Origin: Seonamhaeicola sp.
GTDB lineage: Bacteria; Bacteroidota; Bacteroidia; Flavobacteriales; Flavobacteriaceae
Assembly (NCBI RefSeq): GCF_028281565.1
Contig: NZ_JANQJQ010000018.1
Coordinates: 62,001-126,000 of the forward strand
DNA: 64,000 bases
Reading direction: 5' to 3'
Made by a program: the position numbers and the translations under genes. The notes beneath the pieces are model-generated. The model did not search any database. It was not told the origin of the DNA and saw only the letters and a list, made by a program, of their open reading frames with translations. Every line of letters starts with the position of its first letter. Position 1 is the first letter of the stretch. Below, one piece after another: positions 9,574 through 18,866 of the stretch.

Positions 9574-12198
9574 ATGCGAAAAGTTTTAAAAATTGTTGGA
9601 ATCACTCTTCTTATTATAGTAGCTCTTTTAATTGCTGTCCCCTTCGCGTTTCAATCACAAATAACCGATATCGTTAAACGCTATATCAATAAAAACCTGA
9701 ATGCCAAAGTTGAATTTAGCGGTGTAAGCCTGAGTTTTATTCAAAACTTTCCACAGGCCCGGGTTAATGTGTCTGATTTGGTGATTACCAATTTTGAGCC
9801 GTTTAAAGACGAAACTTTGGCCACGGCTAAAAGCATCGCTTTTACAATGCCCATTAAAGAATTATTTAAAAAGGCCGATGAAACGCCTATTGTGGTTAAT
9901 TCCTTTAAAATTGACGAGGCACTTTTAACTTTAAAGACTGACAAATTCGGGAATACCAATTACGATATTGTAAAAACCGATAGCACCGAAACTGATGTCC
10001 GGGAAAGCTCCGGTTTTTCATTTAGCATTGAAGACTATAACATTAACAACAGTGCTTTAACCTATTTGGATGAAGCCTCTAATATGTTAATTCACCTTTC
10101 TGAATTGAATCATCGTGGTAACGGGACGTTTTCGGCGGACACGTCTGAAATGAACACAGAAAGTGAAGCCAACATCAGTTTCACCATGGACAGTATCCAT
10201 TATTTAGAGAACAATGCTTTAACACTGGATGCTGTTATAGGTTTGGATCTGGAGAAAAGCATCTATACTTTTAAAGATAATATTGGTTTTATCAATAAAC
10301 TTCCTATTGAATTTGACGGCTCGGTACAACAGGTAGAAGATGGCCAGCAAATAGACATTACTTTTGAAAATCCGCAAGCATCTTTTAAAGATTTTCTTGC
10401 TGTGATGCCCAGAGCTTATACCGAAAATTTGGATGACATTGTTACCACGGGCGATTTTAAGGTAAAAGGACAGATCAAAGGTTTAAGCTCGGATGAAACC
10501 ATTCCAAACCTGGATATCAATATTACCTCAAATAATGCGTCTTTTAAATATCCCGATTTACCAAAACGTGTAGAGCAAATTTCAATTAATACGTCCATAA
10601 AAAATACCACCGGCAATGCTGATGACACTTATGTTGCCATAGAAAAGCTTAATTTTAAAATTGATGAAGATAGTTTCAGGTCGTCTGCCACTTTAAAGAA
10701 TTTAACCGAAAATATGTTCGTACACGCTAACCTTGACGGTACTCTTAATTTAGCTAATATCACCAAGGTATATCCTATTGAATTTGATAAAACCCTAAGT
10801 GGCATCTTAAAAGGAAAAATAAATACGACTTTTGATATGAAGGCTATTGAAACCAATGCATACGAACGTATCAAAACCAATGGCAATGCTACCATTTCAG
10901 ACTTTGTATTTTCTTCGGAAGACATTGTAAATCCTATTCATATTACTTCCGCTGAGATGGCCTTTACCCCGGAAACAGCCTCCTTAAAAAATTTCAATGC
11001 TAAAACCGGTGACAGTGATTTGAATGCGACCGGAACCATTAAAAATTTGCTTGGATTTTTATTGAGCGACAATAAGTTAAAGGGTGACTTTAATGTGAAC
11101 TCCAATTTATTCAAAGTAAGTGATTTTATGACAGAGGATGAAGCCGCTTTAGAGGATAACAAAACGACTGATGATGACGAATCTCTAAAAATTCCGGCCT
11201 TTTTAGACTGTACCATTCATGCCAATGCCAATACCGTTGTTTATGATAATTTAAACTTAAAGGATGTTACCGGAACTTTGATCATTAAAGACCAAAAAGC
11301 TACATTTAAAGATGTGACCTCAGGTTTATTTGACGGTTCTATTGCTGTTATTGGAAATGTTTCAACAAAAGAAAAAACCCCGACTTTTGATCTGAACCTG
11401 GGTATTGACGGGTTTGATATTTCGCAATCATTCAACAACATGGCATTGCTTCAAAATTTAGCCCCGATAGCTAAATTGTTTGAGGGAAAATTAAATTCAA
11501 CCATACATATATCGGGAGATTTAGATAATGAGTTTTCCCCTGAATTATCCACAGTTTCCGGGATGGCTTTAGCGGAATTACTGACTACTAAAATCAATGC
11601 CAATAAAGGAGCCTTATTCAATGCTTTAGAAAGTTCCTTAAACTTTATTGATTTTGATAAGCTGGACCTAAAAGATGTAAAAACCCAGTTAGAATTTGCA
11701 GATGGCGGTGTGAGTGTAAAACCCTTCGATTTAAAATACGACGATATTGCCATCACCGTTTCGGGTAATCATAAGTTTGACAAAACCATAGATTATAATG
11801 CCGTTTTCAATGTACCGGCCAAATATTTAGGCAGCGAAGTAAACAGGCTTATTGGTAAAATAAATTCTGAAGAAACCAACAATATTTCGATACCTATTAC
11901 AGCTAACATTGGCGGTAGCTACACTGCGCCTACTGTTAAAACCGACCTAAACAATGCGGTTTCTAACTTAACTAAACAGCTTATAGAGATTGAAAAACAA
12001 AAACTGCTCAATCAGGGTAAAGACAAAGTAAAAGATCTATTAGGTGGTATTTTAGGTGATGAAAATTCTAAAAAGGGAGATTCAATCACCGATAACAAAT
12101 CAATAACAAAGGTTGACTCCACCCACAACATAAAAGACGAGGTTAAAAATATTTTGGGTGGGTTGTTACGTAAAAAGAAAAAGGATACGGTTAATTAA
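9574..12198 (+). CDS. AsmA-like envelope protein
   Basis: An 874-residue protein anchored by an N-terminal membrane segment (residues 7-27, 'IVGITLLIIVALLIAVPFAF') followed by a very long repetitive beta-rich periplasmic part. The segment directly after the membrane anchor ('INKNLNAKVEFSGVSLSF') and the conserved end 'FNVPAKYLGSEVNRL' identify the AsmA/AsmA-C family, whose larger members bridge the periplasm and help move phospholipid to the outer membrane. A charged tail 'LLRKKKKDTVN' ends the protein. No neighbour is functionally linked. The family call is firm; the precise role is inferred. Confidence 0.85.
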   Translation: MRKVLKIVGITLLIIVALLIAVPFAFQSQITDIVKRYINKNLNAKVEFSGVSLSFIQNFPQARVNVSDLVITNFEPFKDETLATAKSIAFTMPIKELFKKADETPIVVNSFKIDEALLTLKTDKFGNTNYDIVKTDSTETDVRESSGFSFSIEDYNINNSALTYLDEASNMLIHLSELNHRGNGTFSADTSEMNTESEANISFTMDSIHYLENNALTLDAVIGLDLEKSIYTFKDNIGFINKLPIEFDGSVQQVEDGQQIDITFENPQASFKDFLAVMPRAYTENLDDIVTTGDFKVKGQIKGLSSDETIPNLDINITSNNASFKYPDLPKRVEQISINTSIKNTTGNADDTYVAIEKLNFKIDEDSFRSSATLKNLTENMFVHANLDGTLNLANITKVYPIEFDKTLSGILKGKINTTFDMKAIETNAYERIKTNGNATISDFVFSSEDIVNPIHITSAEMAFTPETASLKNFNAKTGDSDLNATGTIKNLLGFLLSDNKLKGDFNVNSNLFKVSDFMTEDEAALEDNKTTDDDESLKIPAFLDCTIHANANTVVYDNLNLKDVTGTLIIKDQKATFKDVTSGLFDGSIAVIGNVSTKEKTPTFDLNLGIDGFDISQSFNNMALLQNLAPIAKLFEGKLNSTIHISGDLDNEFSPELSTVSGMALAELLTTKINANKGALFNALESSLNFIDFDKLDLKDVKTQLEFADGGVSVKPFDLKYDDIAITVSGNHKFDKTIDYNAVFNVPAKYLGSEVNRLIGKINSEETNNISIPITANIGGSYTAPTVKTDLNNAVSNLTKQLIEIEKQKLLNQGKDKVKDLLGGILGDENSKKGDSITDNKSITKVDSTHNIKDEVKNILGGLLRKKKKDTVN

Positions 12199-12396
12199 GT
12201 TGTATTATCCTGTGGACAACAGATATCTATTGAAAATTCTCTGTCATATCGAAATGCGATGCATAGAACTTGCCGAAATGAGGTAGGATTGAGGAGGGTA
12301 TTTAAAAACTTATAATTAAATTATGTGATTTCTCCCTTTCGGTCGAAATGACTTAGGGTCTGTCATTATAACAGCAGAAGATTCAGGATCAACCTG
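12199..12396. other. Intergenic spacer between convergent genes
   Basis: Holds one recognisable GACA-family hairpin (12327-12352) and a decayed sequence near 12242-12290 that starts with TGTCAT and may be the remains of its outward-facing partner. No T-tailed terminator was recognised. Confidence 0.5.
12327..12352 (+). repeat. Dispersed hairpin repeat (type A)
   Basis: ATTTC, TC, CCTTTCGG, TC, GAAAT, GAC. Complementary five-base arms with the inner TC/TC mismatch shared by the other type A copies. Confidence 0.65.
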
Positions 12397-13191
12397 TTAA
12401 TCTAAATTAAGCTTAACTACAAGTCCTTCATTGGCCCTGACATTAAAAACAGTTTCGTCTTCAAAGATCAGGTATTGTCCTTTAACACCAACCAATTTAC
12501 CGGAGTATGTTTGTTCTTTTACTATGTTTAAGCTTTTTGGTTTTTCAGGGTATTTACTTACTGGAAATTCCAAATTGGTTTCCGTATTACTTTCAATAAA
12601 ATAATCGCTTACTTCACTGGGAATAAAACCTTTTAAACGCTCCCGCCATTCTACTAAATTCTCATCTTCAATCTCATTCTTGAGCATTTTACGCCAATTG
12701 GTTTTATCAGACACCTGATCTTTTAAAGCCACTTCGGTAATACCCGCCAAATACCTGTTAGGCACCTCAACAATCTCTATAGCTTCATGGGCACCCTGAT
12801 CAATCCAACGTGTAGGCACCTGGTTCTTTCTAGTCACACCAACTTTCACATTACTCGAATTTGCCAAATACACAATATGTGGTTGCAACTGTGTTTTCTT
12901 TTCAAATTCCAGGTCACGTTCTTCAATGCCTAAATGGGCTTTACTTAATTCCGGTCGCATCACCCAATCAGCGGCCTGAGGCGCTTCATAAAAACACTGT
13001 TTGTCGAAGCCCTGACGGTAAATAGGTTTGTCCAATCCGCAATGTAAACACTGATACTTAACAAATTGCATGGTAATGCGCTTATTCAGCAACTGGTTCA
13101 TATTAATAAAATCGTTTTCAAACACTAAATAGTACTGAATAGGGCTTGCAAACTCCGTTTCCATTTTTGTTAAAACACCTTGGTAGAACAT
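12397..13191 (-). CDS. DUF2797 family protein
   Basis: A 264-residue protein of the DUF2797 family, function unknown. Visible features are a zinc-binding-like segment 'CLHCGLDKPIYRQGFDKQC' (C48, C51, C66), and near residue 107 a stretch 'HIVYLANSSNVKVGVTR' followed by 'RWIDQGA', which resembles the GIY-YIG nuclease core ('VYxAxxxxxKVGxTR'). Whether it cuts DNA is not known. It is divergent from the GH3-family gene with a 42-base spacer. Confidence 0.75.
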   Translation of the reverse strand: MFYQGVLTKMETEFASPIQYYLVFENDFINMNQLLNKRITMQFVKYQCLHCGLDKPIYRQGFDKQCFYEAPQAADWVMRPELSKAHLGIEERDLEFEKKTQLQPHIVYLANSSNVKVGVTRKNQVPTRWIDQGAHEAIEIVEVPNRYLAGITEVALKDQVSDKTNWRKMLKNEIEDENLVEWRERLKGFIPSEVSDYFIESNTETNLEFPVSKYPEKPKSLNIVKEQTYSGKLVGVKGQYLIFEDETVFNVRANEGLVVKLNLD

Positions 13192-13233
13192 GAAAAAAAG
13201 TATTATTTTTAAAATCTTAAAGATAGAATAAAT

Positions 13234-14748
13234 ATGCCAATTCCTTTAGTAAATTCTATTGCATCCTGGTTTCTTAAGAAACGTTTTCATCAAATTGAAT
13301 TGTTTTTAAAATATCCCAACGAAGTACAAATTGAATTGCTTCATAACCTGGTGGAATATGCTAAAGACACTGAACTTGGAAAACAGTACGATTTTGCTTC
13401 CATTAGAAACTACGAGACATTTGCCGAACGGGTTCCTATAAAAAACTATGATGGCTGGCAAGACATTATTGAACGTTCCAGGCGTGGTGAAAACAATCTT
13501 TTTTGGCCCAGCCCCATTAAGTGGTTTGCAAAATCCAGCGGTACTACCAGGGCGAAGAGTAAATTCATTCCCGTAAGTCAGGAATCTTTAGAAGATTGCC
13601 ACTATGCAGCCAGCAAGGATCTACTTTGCATGTATTTAAATAATAATGAAGACTCACAACTCTTTACCGGGAAAAGTTTACGCTTAGGAGGCAGCAAAGA
13701 ATTATATAAAGAAAACGGCACTGCGTTTGGTGATCTATCGGCTATTTTGATTGACAACATGCCTTTTTGGGCAGAATTTAGCAGTACGCCCAGTAATAAG
13801 GTGTCGTTAATGAGTGACTGGGAATATAAAATGCAAGCCATTGTTGATGAAACCATAAATGAAAATGTGACCAGTTTAGCTGGCGTACCCTCCTGGATGT
13901 TAGTGTTATTGAATAACGTACTGGAAACCACCGGCAAAGAGAGTTTATTTGATATATGGCCCAATCTGGAAGTCTATTTTCACGGTGGCGTAAGCTTTAC
14001 CCCTTACAAGGACCAGTATAAAAAAATATTGCCAAAACATCATTTTAGGTACTACGAGATCTATAATGCTTCGGAAGGCTTTTTTGCCATTCAGGACCAA
14101 AACAATTCCAGCGAATTATTATTAATGTTAGATTATGGGATTTTTTACGAATTCATCCCTATGAATATATATGGCACTTCCGAAGAAAAGGCTATTCCAT
14201 TAAGCGAGGTGGAACTCCATCAGAATTATGCTGTCATAATCACCACCAATGCAGGTTTATGGCGTTATAAAATCGGGGATACCATTAGGTTTACATCCCT
14301 GAATCCGTATCGCATAAAAATATCCGGCAGAACCAAACACCATATTAATGTATTTGGAGAAGAACTTATTATTGAGAATGCTGAAGAGGCCCTTAAAAAA
14401 GTATGTAAACGTACCAAAGCAGAAATTGTAGATTTTACCGCAGCACCTATTTTTATGGAAGGCAAAGAGAAAGGTGCCCATGAATGGTTGATTGAATTTA
14501 AAACCCCTCCAAATGACATTCACTATTTTAATGAGTTGTTTGATAATGCCCTGAAAGCACTCAATTCTGATTATGAAGCCAAACGCTACAACAATATCAC
14601 ACTCAACAAACCCAAAATAAATATAGCCCGTGAGCAACTATTTCATGACTGGTTAAAACAAAACAATAAATTAGGGGGGCAACACAAAATACCAAGGCTT
14701 TCCAACACCAGGGATTATATAGATGAGCTTTTAAGGCTAAATGTATAA
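13234..14748 (+). CDS. GH3 family acyl-adenylating/amide-forming enzyme
   Basis: A 504-residue member of the GH3 (auxin-responsive promoter) family, part of the acyl-adenylate-forming superfamily. Plant relatives join carboxylic acids to amino acids. The ATP-binding loop 'KSSGTTRAKSKFIPVS' is near residues 106-121, 'YNASEGFFAIQD' and 'LWRYKIGDTIRF' are the next adenylation motifs, and 'SGRTKHHINVFGEEL' marks the hinge before the mobile C-terminal domain. Bacterial members are common in Bacteroidetes but their substrates are not established. No biosynthetic neighbours give a clue. Confidence 0.88.
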   Translation: MPIPLVNSIASWFLKKRFHQIELFLKYPNEVQIELLHNLVEYAKDTELGKQYDFASIRNYETFAERVPIKNYDGWQDIIERSRRGENNLFWPSPIKWFAKSSGTTRAKSKFIPVSQESLEDCHYAASKDLLCMYLNNNEDSQLFTGKSLRLGGSKELYKENGTAFGDLSAILIDNMPFWAEFSSTPSNKVSLMSDWEYKMQAIVDETINENVTSLAGVPSWMLVLLNNVLETTGKESLFDIWPNLEVYFHGGVSFTPYKDQYKKILPKHHFRYYEIYNASEGFFAIQDQNNSSELLLMLDYGIFYEFIPMNIYGTSEEKAIPLSEVELHQNYAVIITTNAGLWRYKIGDTIRFTSLNPYRIKISGRTKHHINVFGEELIIENAEEALKKVCKRTKAEIVDFTAAPIFMEGKEKGAHEWLIEFKTPPNDIHYFNELFDNALKALNSDYEAKRYNNITLNKPKINIAREQLFHDWLKQNNKLGGQHKIPRLSNTRDYIDELLRLNV

Positions 14749-14886
14749 ATTCATCTGTAAAATCTTGTCAAACGCCTTGTAGAGAATTACTTAACGAATT
14801 ATCCTGTTATTGGTCTAAGAAATTGGGATGTCATTCTATTTTGCTTTTATATTTATAAGCTAATTAATCCTAAAAACCCTCAAATT

Positions 14887-16509
14887 ATGAAAGCTAAGCT
14901 ATTGGTAATCTTATGTTTGGCTACAAATATGGTTATTGCACAAACCGCCATTGTAGCTAATAGCCCTGCTAAAAATAATGTCTTATTTAATTCAAATACC
15001 GGAACTGAAACCAGTGTTAACATTGATGCCAATGGTTTTAATTTTGAAGTTTTAGATGCCGGAGCAAATACAAAATACTCTGAATTTGCATCAGGGCTTT
15101 TCAGAAACAAACTCATCACGGTATCCTCAAAAAAGATTGGCGGACTTGCTAAAATAGATCCTAACACCAATGAAGCTTATAAGGAGCTATTCTGTCTGGA
15201 CGTATCAAAAACCGGACAATTAAGTGCACCCCTGTTATTTTCAAGGATATTGAACACTAATGACAGTGAAGACCAGCTTACATTTTCTCCGGACCAAAAA
15301 ACGGTGTATTATACCCGGAGCAGTAAAGAAAACTCACTGGAATTTAAACTTTACAGAGCTACTTTAGAGACAGATTCCCATGGTAATTGGCTTGAAAATG
15401 AATTATTAAGCATCAACAAAGAAGGAATATCTATTGAAACGCCCTATTTAAATAAAAATGGTACTTTACTTTATTTCTCTTCCAATATGGAAGGTTCTAT
15501 AGGGGGCTATGATATTTTTGTGTCCAAAGTCAGTGAGGACGGTACTTTAGATACCCCTGTGAACTTAGGACATTCTATTAATACCACATCAGATGAAAAA
15601 TACCCTTCGCTATCGGTAGACGGGAAACGCTTGTTCTTTTCATCTAACGGACATTCAGGATTGGGAGGTCACGATCTTTTCATGAGCAAGATCCTTAAAA
15701 ACAATAAGTATAAAGCCCCCAGAAATTTAGGAAATACCATTAACACGGCGTATGACGAACTGGCCTTCTTCTTTGTAACGGAGACTAAAGGGTATCTATC
15801 CTCTAACAGGCCCGGTGGCAAAGGTGGCTATGATATTTACACTGCTGTGAACAATGGTATTGCTCAATCTTTAGAAGGTCAGGTTTTAGATTTGGAAACT
15901 AAAATTAAACTACCAAATGCCCTTGTTGTACTTACGGATGAAGATAATAATGTTGTAGGCAAACAAATGACCAATGAAAATGGTGTATTTAAATTTGAAA
16001 ATATCAATCCTTTTGAAACCTATACCGTAACCACTGAAAAAGATGGTTTTGTTAATGGTGCATTTAAGTTTTTAGCCAACAAAGGTTATGACACTACTTA
16101 TAAGGAAACCTTTGAACTTAATACGACCGAGCCGGTCATTGCCAAGGTTGAAGATGAAATGCATATTGTTTTGGAGAATATTTATTTTGACTATGCCAAA
16201 TACACCATTAAAGAAGAATCAACCATTTCTTTAAATAAAATAGTTAAAGTACTTAGAGAGCACCCTAAAATGAAGATAGCCATTAATGCACATACCGATA
16301 TTAGAGGCAACAATACCTATAACCTAAAACTATCTGACAAACGCGCCTGGTCTGCTTTAAATTATTTGGAAAACCTGGGTATTGATAAGAACAGATTAAT
16401 TTCTAAAGGTTACGGTGAGACCAAACCTTTAATTGATTGTAAGTCTAAAAAATGCTCTGAGGATGATCACCAAACTAACAGACGTGTTGAGTTTGTAATT
16501 TTAGAATAA
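14887..16509 (+). CDS. OmpA-family protein with PD40 propeller
   Basis: A 540-residue exported protein. An N-terminal signal peptide ends at 'MVIAQ'. Residues about 120-310 hold WD40-like/PD40 repeats ('TFSPDQKTVYYTR', 'PYLNKNGTLLYFSSN', 'PSLSVDGKRLFFSSN'), about 330-410 a carboxypeptidase-regulatory-like beta-sandwich ('LEGQVLDLETKIKLPNALV'), and 425-540 an OmpA peptidoglycan-binding domain with 'NAHTDIRGNNTYNLKLSDKRA' (the diaminopimelate-binding Asp/Arg pattern). The order resembles T9SS protein PorE and flavobacterial partners of PorP/SprF, but the TPR domain of PorE is missing. It probably anchors an outer-membrane complex to peptidoglycan. Confidence 0.85.
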   Translation: MKAKLLVILCLATNMVIAQTAIVANSPAKNNVLFNSNTGTETSVNIDANGFNFEVLDAGANTKYSEFASGLFRNKLITVSSKKIGGLAKIDPNTNEAYKELFCLDVSKTGQLSAPLLFSRILNTNDSEDQLTFSPDQKTVYYTRSSKENSLEFKLYRATLETDSHGNWLENELLSINKEGISIETPYLNKNGTLLYFSSNMEGSIGGYDIFVSKVSEDGTLDTPVNLGHSINTTSDEKYPSLSVDGKRLFFSSNGHSGLGGHDLFMSKILKNNKYKAPRNLGNTINTAYDELAFFFVTETKGYLSSNRPGGKGGYDIYTAVNNGIAQSLEGQVLDLETKIKLPNALVVLTDEDNNVVGKQMTNENGVFKFENINPFETYTVTTEKDGFVNGAFKFLANKGYDTTYKETFELNTTEPVIAKVEDEMHIVLENIYFDYAKYTIKEESTISLNKIVKVLREHPKMKIAINAHTDIRGNNTYNLKLSDKRAWSALNYLENLGIDKNRLISKGYGETKPLIDCKSKKCSEDDHQTNRRVEFVILE

Positions 16510-16681
16510 ATTATCGACCAATTACAGTCGTAAAAGTTTTTGAACGAGTATTTCGTCTAATCATCTAAAAGCAGGAAAAACGTTTGGGAGCCTTAATAAA
16601 TAAGTATACTTTTAAACTGTTTTAAACAAGGAACAAGAACTAATCCATAATGTTTATTATTAATTAACATCCATAAAAAAT

Positions 16682-16713
16682 AAAAAACCACGCTTTATAA
16701 AGCGTGGTTTTTT
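16682..16713. terminator. Bidirectional terminator between ompA-family gene and clpX
   Basis: A perfect 32-base palindrome (A6, CCACGCTTTA, then its complement and T6), symmetric so that it ends transcripts arriving from either side. It is 173 bases after the OmpA-family stop and 26 bases after the clpX stop. Confidence 0.9.
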
Positions 16714-16738
16714 TATGTCTAAACTTTTAAATCTTCTC

Positions 16739-17971
16739 TTAAGAAACTGCTTTTAATTTCTTTAAAGTTGTTTTAGTTAATTTATCTTCTGCATATGTTT
16801 TAGTAACATTAAGTTTCTTTTCATCGGAACTGGGTAACTCAAACATAGCATCTGTTAAAATTTCTTCACAAAGCGAGCGTAAGCCCCTGGCCCCTAATTT
16901 ATATTCGATGGCTTTATTAACAATAAACTCCAACGCACCGTCAGTGATGGTAAACTCAATGTCATCCATAGCAAACAACTTTTTGTATTGTTTGATGATG
17001 GCATTTTTAGGCTCTGTCAAAATGGCCCTTAACGTATTGGCATCCAATGGGTCCATATGCGTTAATACCGGTAAACGCCCTATAATTTCAGGAATCAGGC
17101 CAAAGTCTTTCAGGTCTTTCGGAATGATATATTGCAATAAATTATCCTGGTCTATCACCTCATCAGATTTTGAAGCACTATACCCAACCGCCTGCATATT
17201 TAAACGCTTGGTAATTACACGTTCAATACCGTCAAATGCGCCGCCTGCAATGAATAAAATATTCTCCGTATTAACTTCTATGAATTTTTGGTCGGGGTGT
17301 TTTCTTCCGCCTTTAGGTGGTACATTTACAACCGTTCCTTCCAAAAGTTTAAGAAGTGCCTGTTGCACACCTTCACCGGAAACATCCCTGGTAATGGACG
17401 GGTTATCACTCTTACGGGCAATCTTGTCTATTTCGTCTATAAAAACAATACCTTTTTCAGCTTTCTCCAGGTTATAGTCAGCAGCTTGTAGCAAACGTGT
17501 TAAAATACTTTCTACATCTTCACCTACATAACCGGCTTCGGTTAAAACAGTAGCATCAACAATGGCCAACGGAACGTTTAACATCCTGGCAATGGTTTTA
17601 GCCATTAAGGTTTTTCCCGTTCCTGTTTGCCCAACCATAATGATATTACTTTTTTGAATATCAATATCATCCTGAGACAGTGGTTGTAGCAAACGTTTAT
17701 AATGATTATAAACCGCCACGGACATTACCTTTTTAGTCACGCCCTGACCAATAATATACTCATCTAAAAATGCTTTAATTTGCTGTGGTTTACGAAGCTT
17801 TAATTCAGCCGATAAATCGCTGCTGTCGCTTTGCTTAGACTCTTCAAGTACAATACCATGTGCCTGCTCAATACATCTGTCACAAATATGAGCATCTAAA
17901 CCCGCTATTAACAAGTTAGTTTCAGGTTTTTTTCTACCACAAAACGAACATTCTAATTCTTCTTTTGCCAT
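16739..17971 (-). CDS. clpX: ATP-dependent Clp protease ATP-binding subunit ClpX
   Basis: AAA+ unfoldase that recognises tagged proteins and feeds them to ClpP. The 410-residue product has the N-terminal zinc finger (C8, C11, C30, C33), Walker A GQTGTGKT (114-121), pore loop GYVG (147-150), Walker B 'VFIDEID' (176-182) and C-terminal '[13 protein letters not shown]' sensor 2 region. The ClpP-docking loop reads VGY where E. coli has IGF. It lies 75 bases downstream of clpP and probably shares its transcript; the shared palindromic terminator follows. Confidence 0.97.
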   Translation of the reverse strand: MAKEELECSFCGRKKPETNLLIAGLDAHICDRCIEQAHGIVLEESKQSDSSDLSAELKLRKPQQIKAFLDEYIIGQGVTKKVMSVAVYNHYKRLLQPLSQDDIDIQKSNIIMVGQTGTGKTLMAKTIARMLNVPLAIVDATVLTEAGYVGEDVESILTRLLQAADYNLEKAEKGIVFIDEIDKIARKSDNPSITRDVSGEGVQQALLKLLEGTVVNVPPKGGRKHPDQKFIEVNTENILFIAGGAFDGIERVITKRLNMQAVGYSASKSDEVIDQDNLLQYIIPKDLKDFGLIPEIIGRLPVLTHMDPLDANTLRAILTEPKNAIIKQYKKLFAMDDIEFTITDGALEFIVNKAIEYKLGARGLRSLCEEILTDAMFELPSSDEKKLNVTKTYAEDKLTKTTLKKLKAVS

Positions 17972-18046
17972 TAATCTAATTCAGTTTTTGAGAACAATTA
18001 ATTGTAAATCCCTTTATAACAATTAATTAAAATTACGAATTTTTAT

Positions 18047-18721
18047 TTAATCTCTGGATAAAATCTCGTCAATCATACCATATTCTTTGGCTTTATCGGC
18101 TTTCATCCAGTAATCTCTATCACTATCTTCGTAGATTTTGTCGTACTCCTGTCCGGTATGCTTACTAATTATTTTATAGAGCTCTTCTTTTAAAATTAAA
18201 ATCTCTCTGGCTGTGATCTCAATATCACTGGCCTGCCCCTGAGCCCCGCCTAAAGGTTGGTGGATCATTACCCTGGAATGTGTTAATCCACTACGTTTTC
18301 CTTTTTCACCGGCACATAGTAATACGGCTCCCATAGAAGCTGCCATACCTGTACAAATAGTGGCTACATCCGGTTTTATAAACTGCATGGTATCATAAAT
18401 TCCCAAACCGGCATACACACTTCCCCCAGGCGAGTTAATGTAAATTTGAATGTCTTTGCTGGGATCTGTACTTTCTAAAAACAATAACTGAGCCTGAATA
18501 ATATTAGCCACCTGGTCATTGATAGCCGTGCCCATAAAAATAATTCTATCCATCATTAAACGAGAAAACACGTCGAAAATAGCAATGTTCATTTGGCGTT
18601 CCTCAATGATATTTGGCGTTAAGTTAGTGGGATACATACTACTAATTATTTTGTTATAGTACGTACTGCTAATGCCCTGGTCTTTTATAGCGAATTTCTC
18701 AAACTCTTTTGCGTAATCCAT
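18047..18721 (-). CDS. clpP: ATP-dependent Clp protease proteolytic subunit ClpP
   Basis: Serine protease that forms the double-ring degradation chamber with ClpX. The 224-residue product has the catalytic Ser129 in 'GMAASMGA', His154 in 'MIHQPLGG' and probable Asp199 in 'IYEDSDRD'. The 'NSPGGSV' oxyanion strand is at 96-102. The N-terminal 30 residues are a likely propeptide, longer than the E. coli one. Gene order tig, clpP, clpX follows the usual bacterial arrangement; a strong hairpin separates tig from clpP, so clpP likely has its own promoter in the 90 bases upstream. Confidence 0.97.
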   Translation of the reverse strand: MDYAKEFEKFAIKDQGISSTYYNKIISSMYPTNLTPNIIEERQMNIAIFDVFSRLMMDRIIFMGTAINDQVANIIQAQLLFLESTDPSKDIQIYINSPGGSVYAGLGIYDTMQFIKPDVATICTGMAASMGAVLLCAGEKGKRSGLTHSRVMIHQPLGGAQGQASDIEITAREILILKEELYKIISKHTGQEYDKIYEDSDRDYWMKADKAKEYGMIDEILSRD

Positions 18722-18785
18722 AGTTGTTTTAATACTTTATTATGATTAAACTCCTGATATACATCAAGATAAAATAAAAATCTGT

Positions 18786-18807
18786 TTCAAAAAGATATCT
18801 TTTTGAA
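18786..18807. promoter_or_regulatory. Perfect 22-bp palindrome upstream of clpP
   Basis: TTCAAAAAGAT followed by its exact complement, six bases from the tig terminator and 64 bases upstream of the clpP start. No long T run follows on the minus strand, so it may be an operator for clpP-clpX or simply part of the terminator region. I do not recognise a known binding site. Confidence 0.4.
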
Positions 18808-18812
18808 CAAAA

Positions 18813-18842
18813 AGGCGCTTAAACCTGTTGGTTTAAGCGCCT
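18813..18842 (-). terminator. Terminator of tig
   Basis: A perfect 13-bp stem (AGGCGCTTAAACC, loop, complement) with a 4-base loop. On the minus strand it is followed by TTTT, 24 bases after the tig stop codon. Confidence 0.88.
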
Positions 18843-18866
18843 AAATATAATGAATTATTCTCTTAA

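Noticed and set aside
14257-14637. 126-codon frame opposite the GH3-family gene
   Set aside because: Antisense shadow of a well-supported gene with no recognisable features.
16908-17477. 189-codon frame opposite clpX
   Set aside because: Shadow of the highly conserved clpX gene on the other strand.
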